DNA of 64,000 nt from contig CAVVPD010000003.1 in assembly GCA_963750045.1 (NCBI GenBank), forward strand, positions 505,634-569,633. Direction: 5' to 3'. Shown here piece after piece: positions 17,789 through 25,980 of this stretch (the stretch's first letter is position 1; every line of letters begins with the position of its first letter). Below the pieces are notes generated by a model. It searched no databases. It had not been told where the DNA came from and worked only from the letters and a program-made list of their open reading frames with translations. The translations under genes were made by a program, and so were the position numbers. The stretch is from DASUAS01 sp963750045. Its GTDB lineage: Bacteria > Actinomycetota > Acidimicrobiia > IMCC26256 > DASPTH01.

Positions 17789-18185
17789 CTAGGGGACCAG
17801 GTCGCCGACGTCCTCGCCCGCCATCAACTTCCCGATCAGCCGCGCTGTCGAAGTAGTCACGCCACACGGTGATCTTCCCGTCCTCGACGACGAACGCTCC
17901 CATCACCGGGAGCGGCCAGAGCGCACCTCCGCTGCCGATCGTGTCGACCCGTTCGGTGAGCACCGCCTGCCCGTCGACCGCGAGGTTGACGATGCGGAAC
18001 TCGTAGTGGTCGAACATCCCCCACTGGCCCTCGAGGTTGGCGAGGACGTCGGCGAGGCCGGACGACGGGGCCATCCCGACGTTGTGGTACACGATCCCAT
18101 CGCCGAGCAACGGGCGGACCACCTCGACGTCGCGCTTGCTGACGACGGTGCAGAACTCACGAACGACCGCTTCGGGACTCGCCAT
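17789..18185 (-). CDS. NTF2-like (SnoaL / limonene-epoxide-hydrolase type) protein, one frame break
   Basis: About 131 residues. MASPEAVVREFCTVVSKRDVE at the start and GIVYHNVGMAP near residue 32 fit the cone-shaped NTF2 fold used by limonene-1,2-epoxide hydrolase-like and SnoaL-like enzymes. SD GGAGGTT precedes ATG 18185. After ITVWRDYFDSA the frame breaks near 17842 (one extra base). The other frame continues RLIGKLMAGEDVGDLVP and stops with TAG at 17789-17791, directly against the stop of the convergent DUF2231 gene. It lies 20 bases downstream of the SDR gene, so the two are likely co-transcribed. Confidence 0.7.
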
Positions 18186-18205
18186 GGTTGAACCTCCGGA
18201 TCGGA

Positions 18206-18967
18206 TCAGACTCGGCGGGTGATGCCGCCGTCGACGCGGATCATCGCGCCGGTGGTGTAGCTCGACGCGTCGCTCCCGAGGTACAGCGCGGCACCGACGA
18301 TCTCGTCGGGCATGCCGATGCGCTCCAGCGGCGCGCCCGGTGCACTGAGCGTCTCTTCGGCCCAGTGCTTGGTCACGTCGGTGAGGAACGCGCCCGGCAT
18401 GATCGTGTTCACCCGGACCTTGGGCGCGTACGCCTGCGCGAGCCCGACGGTGAGCGCGTTCAACCCGGCCTTGGCGCAGGCGTAGGGCACCTCGTTCACT
18501 CCCACCATCAGCGAGCCCGCCGTGGTCACGTTGATGATCGACCCGCCCTCACCTGCGGCCATGCGGGCGCCCACGAGCGAGCCCAGCCGGAACGGACCCT
18601 TCATGTTGACCGCGAAGGTCTTGTCGTAGAGCTCCTCGGTCACCGCGGCCAGGTTCTCGTAGAGCGGCGACATCCCCGCGTTGTTCACGAAGACGTCGAC
18701 GCGCCCGAACTCGTCGTAGACGGTCTCGACCAACCGGCCGCACTGGTCCCAGTGGCCGACATGGCACGCGACCGGGAAGGGGCGGCGGCCGGTCTCGGCC
18801 TGCACCTCCTTCGCCAGTGCCTCGCACACGTCGAGCTTGCGGCTGCTGATCACGACGTCGGCGCCGGCGTCGGCGAAGCCTCGGACCATCGCCCGGCCCA
18901 GGCCGCGGCTCCCGCCCGTGACCACCACGACCTTGTCGGTGAGATCGAAGCGATCCAGCACCGTCAT
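18206..18967 (-). CDS. Short-chain dehydrogenase/reductase (SDR)
   Basis: 253 residues, classical SDR. TGGSRGLGRAM near residue 18 (dinucleotide binding), NNAGMSP near residue 96, a Ser in NVTTAGS, and catalytic YACAK near residue 165. The basic residues after the second strand (SSRK) hint at NADP(H). Start ATG 18967, followed 20 bases later by the NTF2-like gene. Substrate unknown; a hydroxy- or keto-acyl-CoA or a ring ketone is plausible in this setting. Confidence 0.85.
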   Translation of the reverse strand: MTVLDRFDLTDKVVVVTGGSRGLGRAMVRGFADAGADVVISSRKLDVCEALAKEVQAETGRRPFPVACHVGHWDQCGRLVETVYDEFGRVDVFVNNAGMSPLYENLAAVTEELYDKTFAVNMKGPFRLGSLVGARMAAGEGGSIINVTTAGSLMVGVNEVPYACAKAGLNALTVGLAQAYAPKVRVNTIMPGAFLTDVTKHWAEETLSAPGAPLERIGMPDEIVGAALYLGSDASSYTTGAMIRVDGGITRRV

Positions 18968-19054
18968 CCGCGCTCTCCTCCCCGGGGCGCCGCGTCGACG
19001 CCGGTGCGAGGAGTCTCGCGTAGCCGGCTGCCGGAGCGACAGCCGGCGGCCCGA

Positions 19055-20023
19055 CTACGCGCGCCGGCGGACCTGTCCCTCGAGTGCCTCGGCGAAGCCG
19101 GCCCAGAACGCGGCCCGCCGCCGGGCCTCGTCGGCGACCTCGTACACCCGGCTCAGCGGGACCACTCCGACGTGCTCCCAGCTGTCGACGGGGTCCACCG
19201 ACGTCGCGTCGAACCACTCGACGAACTTCACTCCCCCGTCGCCTGCGGCGAGGGCACGATCCTCCTGCCACGGGCGCGCTTGGCGCTGCTTGCGCGACAG
19301 CAGGCCGAGCACGGTCGCCTCGGGGGCCGGATCCCCACTGGTGCGGCGCGGCGCGGCGGTCTGGCCGGTCCGTAGCTTGTTCTTCACGCTGCGGACCGTC
19401 TCCGGCGATGCGCCGACGACCTGCGCGATCGCCCGCAACGACGCGTCCGGCCGGCGCGCCAGCTCTTCCGCGATCCGTGTGCGCACCGCCTCCGAGTCGA
19501 CGGGCCGGACCCGTCCGTCGCGCCCGACCCGGCCGAGCACCGGCTTCGCTCGGCGACGCGATCCCGCGCTCGCGCCTTGCCCGTCACGCACGCGCGCGAC
19601 CGTCTTCGGCGAGACCCCGCAGAGCTCGGCGATGCTCCGGTCCGAACGTTCCGGGTGCGTCCGCAGGATCCGGCGCACCGCGGCGCGGCGTTCGTCGAGG
19701 CTCAGGGGCAGCCCGTGACCCACGTTGCAGCGCACGAATTCCACGTAGGCGTCGTCCGCGGTGCCCTCGAAGAGCACCGCGGGCAGGGAGGAGAGGCCGA
19801 GCCGGGCGGCGGCGGCGATCCGGTGCTGGCCGTCGATGACCGTCCGGTCGGCGCGCCGCACGACGATCGGCGGCCAGTTCGGGGCCAGCTCGGCGAGGGT
19901 GGCGACGTGCGACACGTCGAGACCGCCCGCCCGGAGCGAGGGCGACGCCTGGACCTCGACGAGCGCGAGGTCGACGACCTCGCGCTCGGATTCGGGCCGC
20001 TGCAGCTTCGATCGGACCGGCAC
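19055..20023 (-). CDS. ParB/StrR-like DNA-binding regulator
   Basis: 322 residues. A ParB/Sulfiredoxin-like N-terminal domain has VIDGQHRIAAAARLG near residue 55. It is followed by two helix-turn-helix-like segments, SDRSIAELCGVSPKTVARVRD near residue 115 and LRAIAQVVGASPETVRSVKNK near residue 185, and a C-terminal helical part. This arrangement recalls StrR-type pathway activators more than chromosome-partition ParB. GTG 20023 is chosen because a G-rich SD (20031-20035) lies 7 nt upstream; TTG at 20062 is possible. It stands alone, diverging from the TetR gene. Confidence 0.65.
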   Translation of the reverse strand: MPVRSKLQRPESEREVVDLALVEVQASPSLRAGGLDVSHVATLAELAPNWPPIVVRRADRTVIDGQHRIAAAARLGLSSLPAVLFEGTADDAYVEFVRCNVGHGLPLSLDERRAAVRRILRTHPERSDRSIAELCGVSPKTVARVRDGQGASAGSRRRAKPVLGRVGRDGRVRPVDSEAVRTRIAEELARRPDASLRAIAQVVGASPETVRSVKNKLRTGQTAAPRRTSGDPAPEATVLGLLSRKQRQARPWQEDRALAAGDGGVKFVEWFDATSVDPVDSWEHVGVVPLSRVYEVADEARRRAAFWAGFAEALEGQVRRRA

Positions 20024-20142
20024 GACTGACCCCCCATGAGCGCCTCGCACGGAATCAAACAACCGTTAGATTGATAGCCCACACCCCCACTCGTGTCAAG
20101 GGATCCGGAGCGGACACACCGTGGCCGCGGTGCGACCACGGG

Positions 20143-20154
20143 TAGGGTGAGCAC
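20143..20154 (+). promoter_or_regulatory. Likely leaderless -10 box of the TetR gene
   Basis: TAGGGT (20143-20148) is followed after 6 nt by the GTG start at 20155, with no SD. The 130-base gap also holds an imperfect TCAA...TTGA inverted repeat near 20055-20074 that could be an operator for either divergent regulator. Confidence 0.4.
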
Positions 20155-20811
20155 GTGGTCGCACAACACGAAGCGCCGTCCTTCGCGGCCACGCCCGCCG
20201 AACCCGGCCGGCCCAAGGGCACGCTCAACGTCGAGCGCTGGAACGAGATCCTGGCCGCGGCGGGCGAGGAGTTCTACGAGAAGGGCTACCACGCCGCTCG
20301 GATCGAGGACATCGCCTCCAGGGTCGGCATCCTCAAGGGCAGCCTCTACTACTACATCGAGAGCAAGGAAGACCTGCTCTTCGCGATCGCCGACAGCGCG
20401 CACGCCAGCGGCGTGGCGTCGATCGCCGAGGGCCCGGAGCTGGCCGGCGCCGACGGCCGCACCCGGTTGGGCGCGTTCATCCTGCGGTGGATGGAGGTGC
20501 TCGACGCGAACCCCCAATACGCCTCGGTGGCCGAGCGCGATGTCGCCAAGTTGCAAGGTGAGCGCTACGCGCAGGTCATGGCCAAGCGGAACCGGATGCA
20601 CGGATTCGTGCGGTCCCTGATCGAGCAGGGCATCGCCGAAGGTGCGTTCGACCCCGCGACCGATCCCGGTGTGGCGACGAACGCGATGTTCGAGATGATC
20701 AACGGCACCCGCCACTGGATCCGCCCGGGTGGGCGGATGCCCGTCACCGACATCGCGCAGTGGTACCGCACCTTCGTGTTGCAGGGCCTCGCCGCCCGCG
20801 GATCGACGTAA
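20155..20811 (+). CDS. TetR-family transcriptional regulator
   Basis: 218 residues. The N-terminal HTH is clear: ILAAAGEEFYEKGYHAARIEDIASRVGILKGSLYYYIESKEDLL spans about residues 31-75. The C-terminal ligand domain matches TetR_C-type regulators that sense acyl-CoAs; it resembles KstR2-like proteins in general layout, though that is only an impression. It precedes a ferredoxin and lipid acyltransferases on the same strand and diverges from the ParB/StrR-like gene, so it may control either side. Confidence 0.85.
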   Translation: MVAQHEAPSFAATPAEPGRPKGTLNVERWNEILAAAGEEFYEKGYHAARIEDIASRVGILKGSLYYYIESKEDLLFAIADSAHASGVASIAEGPELAGADGRTRLGAFILRWMEVLDANPQYASVAERDVAKLQGERYAQVMAKRNRMHGFVRSLIEQGIAEGAFDPATDPGVATNAMFEMINGTRHWIRPGGRMPVTDIAQWYRTFVLQGLAARGST

Positions 20812-20845
20812 GATCGGGCCCGCTTCGAGAGAGGACCGACACCGC

Positions 20846-21040
20846 ATGAAGCTCCGCATCGACAACGACGCCTGCACCGGTCACGGCCGCTGTTACGTGC
20901 TGGCCCCCGAGGTGTTCGAGCCCGACGACGAGGGCCACAGCGTCGGCCTCGTGGACGACATCCCGGCCGAGCTGCTCGACCAGGCGCAGCTGGCAGTGGC
21001 GAACTGCCCCGAGAGCGCCATCTCCATCGTCGAGGCGTGA
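20846..21040 (+). CDS. Ferredoxin, [3Fe-4S] type
   Basis: 64 residues. The Cys pattern CTGHGRC near residues 10-16 and NCPES near residue 55, with His in place of one Cys, is that of single-cluster [3Fe-4S] ferredoxins that feed cytochromes P450 in actinobacteria. ATG 20846 has a GAGAGGA SD 11 nt upstream. No P450 gene is in the window, so its electron acceptor lies elsewhere or is one of the unknown oxygenases of the genome. Confidence 0.85.
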   Translation: MKLRIDNDACTGHGRCYVLAPEVFEPDDEGHSVGLVDDIPAELLDQAQLAVANCPESAISIVEA

Positions 21041-21102
21041 CCTCTCTCGTCCAAGCGCCCCGGATCGGCACTTGGACTGTGGACTGCCGAGAGGCACTTC
21101 GG

Positions 21103-21115
21103 TAACGTCCGGGCG
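21103..21115 (+). promoter_or_regulatory. Likely leaderless -10 box of the HAD-PlsC gene
   Basis: TAACGT (21103-21108) is followed after exactly 7 nt by the GTG start at 21116, without an SD. TGGACT lies 17 bp upstream as a weak -35. Confidence 0.45.
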
Positions 21116-22543
21116 GTGGTCGCGCTCGTCGACGAAGTCGACCAGAGTCCCGACGGCCCTACGGTCGGCGCGTTCTTCGACTTCGACGGCACCCTCATCT
21201 ACGGGTTCTCGGCGATCGCGTTGCAGGTCGCGCGTCTGCGGCGGCGCGACGTGTCGCCCCAGGAGGTCGCACACACCCTGATCACCGGCGTCGGTCTCGT
21301 GCTCGGCCAGGCCGACTACCACGCGGTCGTGGCGATCCTCGGTCGTGCCTGGCGCGGCCGGCCGGTCGACGAGATCGACGAGATCGGCCGCCGGCTGTTC
21401 AAGGAGAAGCTGGCGGGCCGGGTGTACCCCGAGGCGCGGGCACTCGTGGCCGCCCACCAGCGCAAGGGCCACACGGTCGTGCTGGCGTCGTCGGCGCTCT
21501 CGTTCCAGGTCGAGCCGATCGCGGCCGACCTCGACATCGAGCACGTCCTCTGCACCCGCTTCGAGGTGGTCGACGGCAAGGTCAGCGGCAGGCTCGCGGG
21601 CCCCCACCTCTGGGGCGCCGGCAAACGGCGCGCGGTCGAGGCCCTCGCGGCCGAGTTGGGCGTCGACCTCGGCGAGAGCTTCGCCTACGCCGACGGCAGC
21701 GAGGACGCGGAGCTGCTCGAGGTGGTCGGGAACCCGCGGCCCACCAACCCGACGCGCGGATTGGAGCGCACGGCACGTGATCGCGGTTGGCCGGTGCACC
21801 GCTTCGTCGGACGGGGCCCCGCCACGCCCGAGCTCGTGGCCCGTCACCTCGCGGCCGTCGGCGGGTTCCTCGCCGCGACCGCAACCGGCATCGGCCTGGG
21901 GCTCCTCAACCGCAACCGCGCCGATGCGGTGAACACGATGGTCTCGGTCGGCAGCGACGTCAGCCTCGGCCTCGCCGGCATCCGTCTTGACGTGGTCGGC
22001 GAGGAGCACCTGTGGTCGCACCGGCCCGCGGTCTTCCTCTTCAACCACCAGAGCTCGGTCGACGCCCTGCTGCTCATGGCGCTGCTCCGGCGCGACGTCA
22101 CCGCGGTGGCCAAGAAGGAGCTCGCGGCGAACCCGATCGTGCGCCTCGTCGGCATGCTCGCCGACGCGGTGTTCATCGACCGCGCCGACTCGCCGGGCGC
22201 GGTCGACGCGCTCCGCCCGCTGGTCGAGCGCGCGCTGGTGCGCGGCAAGTCGCTGGCCGTCGCGCCCGAGGGGACCCGCTCGGGCACCGGCCGCCTCGGA
22301 CCCTTCAAGAAGGGCGCGTTCCGCCTCGCGATGGCCGGCGGCGTGCCCGTGGTGCCGATCGTGCTGCGCAACGCGGCCGACGTGTGGCCCCTCGGCACGC
22401 AGGTGATGCGGCCCGGCACCGTCGACGTCGTCGTGCACGCGCCGATCCCCACCGACGCCTGGACCGACGCCGACCTCGACGCCCGCATCGGCGAGGTCCG
22501 GCGCCTCTACCTCGACACGCTGGCCCACTGGCCGACGCGGTGA
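21116..22543 (+). CDS. Fused HAD-IB hydrolase / 1-acylglycerol-3-phosphate acyltransferase (PlsC-like)
   Basis: 475 residues with two domains. Residues about 15-225 are a HAD-IB phosphatase: FFDFDGTL (motif I), VLASSA (II), and YADGSEDAELL (IV). Residues about 280-460 are an LPLAT acyltransferase with NHQSSVD (HX4D catalytic pair) and the EGTRS glycerol-phosphate motif. A hydrophobic stretch near residue 245 may anchor it to the membrane. It acylates lysophosphatidate to phosphatidate; the HAD domain may dephosphorylate a lipid phosphate. The stop overlaps the next start (GTGA), coupling it to the PlsB-like enzyme. Confidence 0.85.
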   Translation: MVALVDEVDQSPDGPTVGAFFDFDGTLIYGFSAIALQVARLRRRDVSPQEVAHTLITGVGLVLGQADYHAVVAILGRAWRGRPVDEIDEIGRRLFKEKLAGRVYPEARALVAAHQRKGHTVVLASSALSFQVEPIAADLDIEHVLCTRFEVVDGKVSGRLAGPHLWGAGKRRAVEALAAELGVDLGESFAYADGSEDAELLEVVGNPRPTNPTRGLERTARDRGWPVHRFVGRGPATPELVARHLAAVGGFLAATATGIGLGLLNRNRADAVNTMVSVGSDVSLGLAGIRLDVVGEEHLWSHRPAVFLFNHQSSVDALLLMALLRRDVTAVAKKELAANPIVRLVGMLADAVFIDRADSPGAVDALRPLVERALVRGKSLAVAPEGTRSGTGRLGPFKKGAFRLAMAGGVPVVPIVLRNAADVWPLGTQVMRPGTVDVVVHAPIPTDAWTDADLDARIGEVRRLYLDTLAHWPTR

Positions 22544-24303
22544 CGACGAACGCAGGCAGCACCGCCGCCGTGCGCGCCGCGATCCTCGGTCGCCCGGCGT
22601 TGCGGGCCCGGGCCGCCGACCTGGCCGCGGCCGCGGGACGGTCGGCCGACGACGTGGTCGCCGAGCTCGACACCGATCTCCGCGAGATGGTGGCGACGCA
22701 CGGCGGCCCCGCCGGCGACCTGTTCCTCCACATCGCCCGGCTGTTCGACCGGACCGCCTACCGCGGGCGGGTGCGCTTCGACCCGGCCCAGATCACGCGG
22801 TTGGCGGACCTCAGCCGCCGCTACCCGATGGCGCTGCTCCCCAGCCACCGCTCCTACGTCGACCCGGTGGTGATGGCCTCGGTGCTCGAGCGCGCCGCGA
22901 TCCCGCCCACCTACAAGCTCGGTGGCGTGAACGTCGCGTTCTGGCCCATGGGCCCCCTGGGCCGGCGGGCGGGGTTGATCTTCATCCGGCGCAGCTTCCG
23001 CGACGACGCGGTCTACAAGCTCGCATTGCGCGAGTACGTCGGGTGGCTGGCCGAGCACCGCCAGAACCTCGAGTGGTACATCGAGGGTGGGCGCACGCGG
23101 ACGGGGAAGCTGCGCGACCCCCGGCTCGGCCTGCTCGCCTACCTCGTCGACGCGGTGCGCGACGACCGGTGCGACGACTTCATGCTCCAGCCGGTGTCGA
23201 TCGTCTACGACGAGCTGCTCGACGTCGAGGAGCACGCGCGGTCGGCGACCGGCGCGGCCAAGACCCCCGAGTCGCTCGGTCGCCTCGTGGCCTACGCACG
23301 CGCGCAGCGCACGCGGTACTCGCGCGGCGACATCCACGTGGCGTTCGGGGAGCCCATCTCGGTGCGCGAGCATCTCGCCCGCCGCCCCGAGACGGCGCTC
23401 GGCGTGGTCGACCCGGTCGAGACCGACCCGCTCCCGTTGCAGAAGCTCGCGTTCGAGGTCGCGGTGCGCATCAACACCGTCACCCCGATCACCCCGCCCG
23501 CGCTCATCACCATGGCGCTGCTCTGGGCCGACCGGGCGCTCACCGTCGACCAGTTGCTCGTGCTCCTCCAGCGCTACGCCGACGACGTCGACGAGCGCGC
23601 GCTGCCCGTCACCTCCCGACCCGTCGCCACGCGTGAGACCCTGCTGCGCGGGCTGGCGTCGTTGGAGCGCCACGGAGTGGTGACCCGCTACGCCGGAGGC
23701 CCGGAACCCGTGTACCTGATCCAGCCCGAGCAGCGCATCGCTGCGTCTTACTACCGCAACGGGATCCTCCACTTCTACCTGATCCCCGCCATCGTCGATC
23801 TGGCGTCCGCCGGGCCCGACGAAGACGTGCACGCCGAGGCCCTGCGTCTGCGCGACCTGCTGAAGTTCGAGTTCTTCTTCGCCGGCAAGAGCCGGTTCCT
23901 GGCCGAAGTCGACACTGAGGTCGCCCGCGCCGACCGTCCCGTGACCGCGCCGTTCCTGCGCCCGTTCCTCGAGGCCTACTGGGTGACGGCCGAGGCACTC
24001 CGCGCCGAGGGTGCCCAGCGGGTCACCGGCGTCGACGGCCTCCGCGCCGACGTAGGCGGGTTGGGTGAGCAGTACCTGTTGCAACACCGCATCTACTGCG
24101 CCGACGCGGTGTCGACCTCCTACGCCGACGGCGCGCTCCGCCTCGCTGCGCACCGCGACCTCGTCGCGCCGGATCCGGCGCCACCCGACCTCGCCGCCCG
24201 GCGGGCCGCGTTCGCCGACGAGCTGCACACGCTGGTGCGCCGCGTCCGCACCACCCAGACCTGGGCCGCGCAGCGCTTCCTCGACCTCATGCGCGGCGGT
24301 TGA
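22540..24303 (+). CDS. Glycerol-3-phosphate acyltransferase (PlsB-like)
   Basis: 587 residues. LLPSHRSYVDPVVMASVL near residue 100 is the HX4D motif in its PlsB form (HRSYVD). GPLGRRAGLIFIRRSFRDD near residue 145 and WYIEGGRTRTGKL near residue 180 (EGGRTR) are the other two conserved blocks. A long alpha-helical C-terminal part follows, as in PlsB/GPAT. It would make lysophosphatidate from glycerol-3-phosphate and acyl-CoA, the substrate of the upstream fused PlsC. The two coupled genes would thus give consecutive steps to phosphatidic acid. The GTG at 22540 overlaps the TGA of the previous gene. Confidence 0.85.
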   Translation: MTTNAGSTAAVRAAILGRPALRARAADLAAAAGRSADDVVAELDTDLREMVATHGGPAGDLFLHIARLFDRTAYRGRVRFDPAQITRLADLSRRYPMALLPSHRSYVDPVVMASVLERAAIPPTYKLGGVNVAFWPMGPLGRRAGLIFIRRSFRDDAVYKLALREYVGWLAEHRQNLEWYIEGGRTRTGKLRDPRLGLLAYLVDAVRDDRCDDFMLQPVSIVYDELLDVEEHARSATGAAKTPESLGRLVAYARAQRTRYSRGDIHVAFGEPISVREHLARRPETALGVVDPVETDPLPLQKLAFEVAVRINTVTPITPPALITMALLWADRALTVDQLLVLLQRYADDVDERALPVTSRPVATRETLLRGLASLERHGVVTRYAGGPEPVYLIQPEQRIAASYYRNGILHFYLIPAIVDLASAGPDEDVHAEALRLRDLLKFEFFFAGKSRFLAEVDTEVARADRPVTAPFLRPFLEAYWVTAEALRAEGAQRVTGVDGLRADVGGLGEQYLLQHRIYCADAVSTSYADGALRLAAHRDLVAPDPAPPDLAARRAAFADELHTLVRRVRTTQTWAAQRFLDLMRGG

Positions 24304-24339
24304 CCGACCGGGGTGGACGACGGTCGGGGGCCGACGCTG

Positions 24340-24352
24340 TAGAACGGGCGTC
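24340..24352 (+). promoter_or_regulatory. Likely leaderless -10 box of the acyl-CoA synthetase
   Basis: TAGAAC (24340-24345) followed after 7 nt by the ATG at 24353; no SD is visible. Confidence 0.4.
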
Positions 24353-25978
24353 ATGTGGGAGCTGCGGGAGCCGGCGCGGGAGCTCGCCGACCGGTACCGG
24401 CGCGCCGGCTGGTGGAACGACGACAGCCTCGGCCGGCTGGTCGAGCGCGGGATGCGCGCCGCGCCTCAGGTGCGGGTGCGCATCTGGTCGACGACGCGCC
24501 CGTGGCGGGGGACCCTCGGCGACGTGCTCGACCTCTCGTCGCGACTCGCCGGAGGCCTGCGGGGCCTGGGCGTCGGGCCGGGCGACGTCGTCGCGGTCCA
24601 GCTGCCGAACTGGGTGGAGGGCGCGGCGACGTGGTTCGCGAGCAGCATGCTCGGCGCGGTCGTCGTACCCATCGTGCACTACTACGGCACCCGCGAGCTC
24701 TCCTACATCCTCGGGGAATCGCGAGCCCGCGTCTTCGTGACCGCAGACCGCTTCGGCGCCGTCGACCACCTCGCCAACCTGGAAGCGGTGCGCCCCGGAC
24801 TCGACGCGTTGGAGCACGTGGTCGTCGTGGGCGACGCGGCGGCGCCTCGCGCCCGTCGCTTCGGAGCTCTCCTCGACGGCGACCGCGTCGACACGCCCGT
24901 CGCGGTCGATCCCGCGAGCCCCGCGTTGGTCGCGTACACCTCCGGGACGAGCGCGAACCCGAAGGGCGTGATCCAGACCCACCGTTCGCTCGGCGCCGAG
25001 GTCCGGGCCCACCTCCCCGAGCTGATCCCGCCCGGGCGCCGCCCGGTGCTCCTCGGCGCCCCGATCAGCCACGCGACCGGGATGCTCCTCGGGCTGCTCC
25101 TTCCCGCGTCGCGCGGCGAGTCGATCCAGCTCATCGACGCCTGGGATCCCGCGGTCGTGCTCGACGCCATGCTCACCGACGACCTGTCGGCGGGCAGCGG
25201 CGCCACCGTGTTCCTCACCAGCCTGCTCGACCACCCGGCGTTCACCGACGAGCACCTCGCGCAGATGACGTCGGTCGTGCTCGGCGGCTCCTCGGTGCCC
25301 ACCGCGGTGGCCGCGGGCGCCGAGGCACGCGGCATCGCCACCATCCGTTCCTACGGGCTCACCGAGATGCCCACCGTCACCGGCGCCGCGCCCGGTGATC
25401 CCGGCGCGCTCCGCACCAGCACCGACGGCCACGGGTTGGCCGGCGTGGAGATCCGTCTCGTCGCCGACGACGGGACCGACGCCGCACCGGGCGAACCCGG
25501 CGAGATCGTGACCCGCGGTCCGGACCTCTTCGCCGGCTACACCGACCGCGCGCTCACCGACGAACACCTCGACGCGGGCGGATGGTTCGCGACCGGCGAC
25601 GTCGGCACGCTGGTCGACGGCTGGCTGACGATCACCGATCGCAAGAAGGACGTGATCATCCGCAACGGCGTCAACGTCTCACCGGCCGAAGTGGAGAACG
25701 CCCTGATGCAACTCCCAGCGGTCGCCGAAGTGGCCGTGGTCGGGCGCCCCGACGTCCGCACCGGGGAGCGGGCGGTGGCGATGATGCGGGTACGCGAGGG
25801 CGCCCTCGCACCCGACCTCGACGCGGTGCGCGCGCACCTCGCCGCGGTCGGCCTCGGCCGTCCGAAGTGGCCCGAGGAGGTACGGGTCGTCGACGACTTC
25901 CCGCGCACCGCCGCGGGCAAGGTGAAGAAGTTCGTGCTGCGCGACGAGCTGCGCGCCGGCGGGGCCGGAACGAGCTGA
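24353..25978 (+). CDS. Acyl-CoA synthetase, AMP-forming
   Basis: 541 residues. AYTSGTSANPKGVIQTHRS near residue 200 (phosphate-binding motif with Ala-Asn in place of Gly-X), IRSYGLTEMPTVTG near residue 335, ITDRKKDVIIRNGVNVSPAEVE near residue 430, and RTAAGKVKKFVLRDEL with the adenylation Lys at the end. It follows the two glycerolipid acyltransferases by 49 bases and could supply their acyl-CoA, though it may have its own leaderless promoter. The convergent MaoC-like gene ends within a few bases of its stop. Confidence 0.87.
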   Translation: MWELREPARELADRYRRAGWWNDDSLGRLVERGMRAAPQVRVRIWSTTRPWRGTLGDVLDLSSRLAGGLRGLGVGPGDVVAVQLPNWVEGAATWFASSMLGAVVVPIVHYYGTRELSYILGESRARVFVTADRFGAVDHLANLEAVRPGLDALEHVVVVGDAAAPRARRFGALLDGDRVDTPVAVDPASPALVAYTSGTSANPKGVIQTHRSLGAEVRAHLPELIPPGRRPVLLGAPISHATGMLLGLLLPASRGESIQLIDAWDPAVVLDAMLTDDLSAGSGATVFLTSLLDHPAFTDEHLAQMTSVVLGGSSVPTAVAAGAEARGIATIRSYGLTEMPTVTGAAPGDPGALRTSTDGHGLAGVEIRLVADDGTDAAPGEPGEIVTRGPDLFAGYTDRALTDEHLDAGGWFATGDVGTLVDGWLTITDRKKDVIIRNGVNVSPAEVENALMQLPAVAEVAVVGRPDVRTGERAVAMMRVREGALAPDLDAVRAHLAAVGLGRPKWPEEVRVVDDFPRTAAGKVKKFVLRDELRAGGAGTS

Positions 25979-25980
25979 CC

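Noticed and set aside
19055..20023. Chromosome partition protein ParB
   Set aside because: No parA neighbour, and two HTH segments with a long C-terminal domain fit a StrR-like regulator better.
20744..22528. 594-codon open frame on the minus strand
   Set aside because: Antisense to the ferredoxin and HAD-PlsC genes, where DFDGT, NHQSSVD and EGTRS motifs prove the + strand is coding.
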